Origin: Stenotrophomonas rhizophila
Lineage (GTDB): Bacteria; Pseudomonadota; Gammaproteobacteria; Xanthomonadales; Xanthomonadaceae
NCBI RefSeq assembly: GCF_003651185.1
Contig: NZ_RCDC01000004.1
Location: forward strand, 2,156,659 to 2,220,658
Direction of reading: 5' to 3'
Length of the DNA: 64,000 bases
Shown: in pieces, positions 60,240 through 64,000 of the stretch
How positions within the stretch are numbered: position 1 is the stretch's first letter
Layout of the letters: the number at the start of each line of letters is the position of its first letter
The notes under the pieces: model-generated
The model's input: the letters and a program-made list of their open reading frames with translations, nothing else
What the model was told of the DNA's origin: nothing
Database searches by the model: none
Program-made: the position numbers and the translations under genes

Positions 60240-62036
60240 TTGTCCGATATCATTACTTCCGAACCCGGGAGCGCCGACGCGCCCGCCGAGAAGCGCGTGC
60301 GCAAGCCGCGCGTCGCCAAGGCCGCCGCCAACACCGCTGCCGAAGCCGGTTCCCCCCCTTCACAACCCGCTCTGCCTCTGGCTGCCGCGTCTGACGCGCC
60401 GGCGCCGGCTGCCGCTCCTTCGGCGGCCCCGCAGGCATCGGCGCCGGCAGCTTCTGCCGGTGGCGACGCATCGCCCTCGCAGGGCGGTGGTCAACAGGAC
60501 ACCGGCGACGGTGGCCAGCGCAACCAGAATGGCCGCAACCAGAACCCGCAGGGCGGGCAGAACCCGTACCAGCAGGGCCAAGGTCAGGGTCAAGGTCAGA
60601 ATCAAGGCCAAGGCCAGGGTCAGGGCCAAGGCAACCGCCGCGACCGTTTCCGCAATCGCCGCGACCGCAACCGCGGTGGCGATCGCTACAACGACGACGG
60701 CATGCCGCAGGACAACGGCGAACAGCAGCCGTTCGTGCGCAGCCAGCAGGCCAACGTGCCCGAAGGCTTCCCGGTCTATTCGCTGAGTGACCTCAAGCGC
60801 ATGCCGGCACAGAAGCTGCTGGAAATCGCCGAGCAGCTGCAGATCTCCGAAGGCGTGGCCCGCGCCCGCAAGCAGGACGTGATCTTCGCCCTGCTCAAGG
60901 TGCTGACCCGTCATGGCGACGGCGTCGCCGCCGATGGCGTGCTGGAAATCCTGCCCGACGGCTTCGGCTTCCTGCGCGCAGCCGAAGCCAGCTACCTGGC
61001 CGGCCCGGACGATACCTACATTTCGCCCAGCCAGATCCGCCGCTTCAACCTGCGCACCGGCGATCACCTGTCCGGCCGCATCCGCTTCCCGAAGGACGGC
61101 GAGCGCTACTTCGCGCTGTCGATCGTGGACACCATCAACGGTGAGCCGCTGGAAGCGTCCAAGAACAAGGTGCTGTTCGAGAACCTGACCCCGCTGTTCC
61201 CGCGCAAGCGCTTCACCCTGGAACGCGGCAACGGTTCGTCCGAAGACATCACCGGCCGCATCCTCGATCTGATGGCACCGCAGGGCAAGGGTCAGCGTTC
61301 GCTGATCGTCTCCCAGCCCAAGGCCGGCAAGACGATGATGATGCAGCAGGTGGCCACGGCGATCACCACCAATCATCCGGACGTCCACCTGATCGTGCTG
61401 CTGATCGATGAGCGTCCGGAAGAAGTGACGGAAATGCAGCGCACCGTGCGCGGCGAAGTCATCAGCTCCACCTTCGACGAGCCGGCCGCCCGTCACGTGC
61501 AGGTCGCCGAAATGGTGATCGAGCGTGCCAAGCGCCTGGTCGAGCACAAGAAGGACGTGGTGATCCTGCTCGACTCGATCACCCGCCTGGCACGTGCGTA
61601 CAACAACGTGGTGCCGAGCTCGGGCAAGGTGCTGACCGGTGGTGTGGATGCCAACGCCCTGCACCGCCCCAAGCGCTTCTTCGGCGCGGCGCGTAACGTG
61701 GAGGAAGGCGGCAGCCTGACCATCATCGCTACCGCGCTGGTCGATACCGGCAGCAAGATGGACGAGGTGATCTACGAAGAGTTCAAGGGCACCGGCAACA
61801 GCGAAGTGCACCTGAGCCGTCGTATCTCCGAAAAGCGCGTGTTCCCGGCGATCGACATCAACCGCTCGGGTACCCGCCGTGAAGATCTGCTGATCGAACC
61901 GGAACTGCTGCAGAAGATCTGGATCCTGCGCAAGCTGCTGCATCCGATGGATGAAATGGCTGCGATGGAATTCCTGCTCGACAAGATGAAGAACACCAAG
62001 TCCAACGACGAGTTCTTCGGTTCGATGAAGCGCTGA
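60240..62036 (+). CDS. rho: Transcription termination factor Rho with long disordered N-terminal extension
   Basis: This 598-residue hexameric RNA-dependent ATPase is about 180 residues longer than E. coli Rho (419). The extra part is N-terminal: an Ala/Pro-rich stretch and then Gln/Gly/Asn-rich text ([18 protein letters not shown] from residue 111) and [20 protein letters not shown]. The core is intact: [14 protein letters not shown], cold-shock-like [12 protein letters not shown]-binding site, Walker [27 protein letters not shown] and the R-loop [21 protein letters not shown] at 60240 is the start, with AGCGAGGA upstream. Confidence 0.97.
   Translation: MSDIITSEPGSADAPAEKRVRKPRVAKAAANTAAEAGSPPSQPALPLAAASDAPAPAAAPSAAPQASAPAASAGGDASPSQGGGQQDTGDGGQRNQNGRNQNPQGGQNPYQQGQGQGQGQNQGQGQGQGQGNRRDRFRNRRDRNRGGDRYNDDGMPQDNGEQQPFVRSQQANVPEGFPVYSLSDLKRMPAQKLLEIAEQLQISEGVARARKQDVIFALLKVLTRHGDGVAADGVLEILPDGFGFLRAAEASYLAGPDDTYISPSQIRRFNLRTGDHLSGRIRFPKDGERYFALSIVDTINGEPLEASKNKVLFENLTPLFPRKRFTLERGNGSSEDITGRILDLMAPQGKGQRSLIVSQPKAGKTMMMQQVATAITTNHPDVHLIVLLIDERPEEVTEMQRTVRGEVISSTFDEPAARHVQVAEMVIERAKRLVEHKKDVVILLDSITRLARAYNNVVPSSGKVLTGGVDANALHRPKRFFGAARNVEEGGSLTIIATALVDTGSKMDEVIYEEFKGTGNSEVHLSRRISEKRVFPAIDINRSGTRREDLLIEPELLQKIWILRKLLHPMDEMAAMEFLLDKMKNTKSNDEFFGSMKR
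60573..60632 (+). repeat. In-frame hexanucleotide repeat in rho
   Basis: Ten hexamers of the form CARGGY (one degenerate, CAGAAT) encode the Gln-Gly tract starting at residue 112 of Rho. The repeat is in frame, so gain or loss of units would change tract length without shifting the frame. Confidence 0.85.
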
Positions 62037-62057
62037 TCGGCGCATCATCCGGACAGG

Positions 62058-62085
62058 AAAAGGCCCCGCATTGCGGGGCCTTTTT
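62058..62085. terminator. Intrinsic terminator between rho and the GH3 gene
   Basis: AAAAGGCCCCGC-ATT-GCGGGGCCTTTTT is a 12-bp stem with a three-base loop and T-run on the + strand, and A-run giving T's on the minus strand. It lies between the convergent rho and beta-glucosidase genes and should work in both directions. Confidence 0.92.
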
Positions 62086-62096
62086 CATTACGGGAC

Positions 62097-64000
<1,904 letters not shown>

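Noticed and set aside
60360..62048. A 562-codon minus-strand frame opposite rho
   Set aside because: Rho is complete on the + strand; the antisense text is low-complexity His/Gln/Val-rich.

Overview
The window is high-GC DNA that reads as a Xanthomonadaceae chromosome, most likely Stenotrophomonas. Two things point there. The housekeeping gene order (aroQ-accB-accC, prmA, fis-purH-purD-rpoH, ftsE-ftsX, rhlB/trxA-rho) fits that family. Several intergenic hairpins also carry the GTAG head typical of SMAG-type REP elements described from S. maltophilia. I saw no rRNA, tRNA, insertion sequence, prophage or CRISPR array.

Region 1 (1-15.8 kb) is accessory and regulatory. It holds a partial UvrA-like ATPase, a large chemoreceptor, two tiny translationally coupled genes, a TetR regulator divergent from two coupled MFS exporters with a paired operator between them, an HxlR regulator divergent from a PRISE-type reductase, a soluble four-PAS hybrid histidine kinase, a membrane-anchored AraC regulator, and an exported DJ-1/PfpI protein with an NTF2-like companion. 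A decayed copy of the NTF2-like gene lies about 3 kb upstream.

Region 2 (15.8-21.9 kb) is a classical autotransporter of about 1943 residues with Ig/FN3-like passenger repeats and an unusually structured leader. Region 3 (22-34.8 kb) is core metabolism: aroQ, an LprI-like protein, accBC, a small membrane-protein pair, prmA, a DUF3426 protein, fis, purH, a duplicated lipoprotein pair, purD and rpoH. A near-perfect CIRCE-type inverted repeat directly abuts the rpoH start codon, which suggests that HrcA may control sigma-32.

Region 4 (35.1-54 kb) is the most unusual part: a three-gene operon of about 18 kb. It encodes a 722-residue exported protein, a 4109-residue protein with 17 repeats of about 185 residues that carry regularly placed cysteine pairs, and a 1226-residue outer-membrane beta-barrel protein. 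The giant ends in SdrD-like and OmpA-like modules instead of an autotransporter barrel. A small XRE regulator is divergent from the operon. I read this as a surface adhesin or fibre system whose export and anchoring route is not obvious.

Region 5 (54-64 kb) returns to core genes: ung and a double-receiver regulator in the ftsEX operon, rhlB, trxA, a Rho factor with a long disordered N-terminal extension, and a partial GH3 beta-glucosidase at the right edge.
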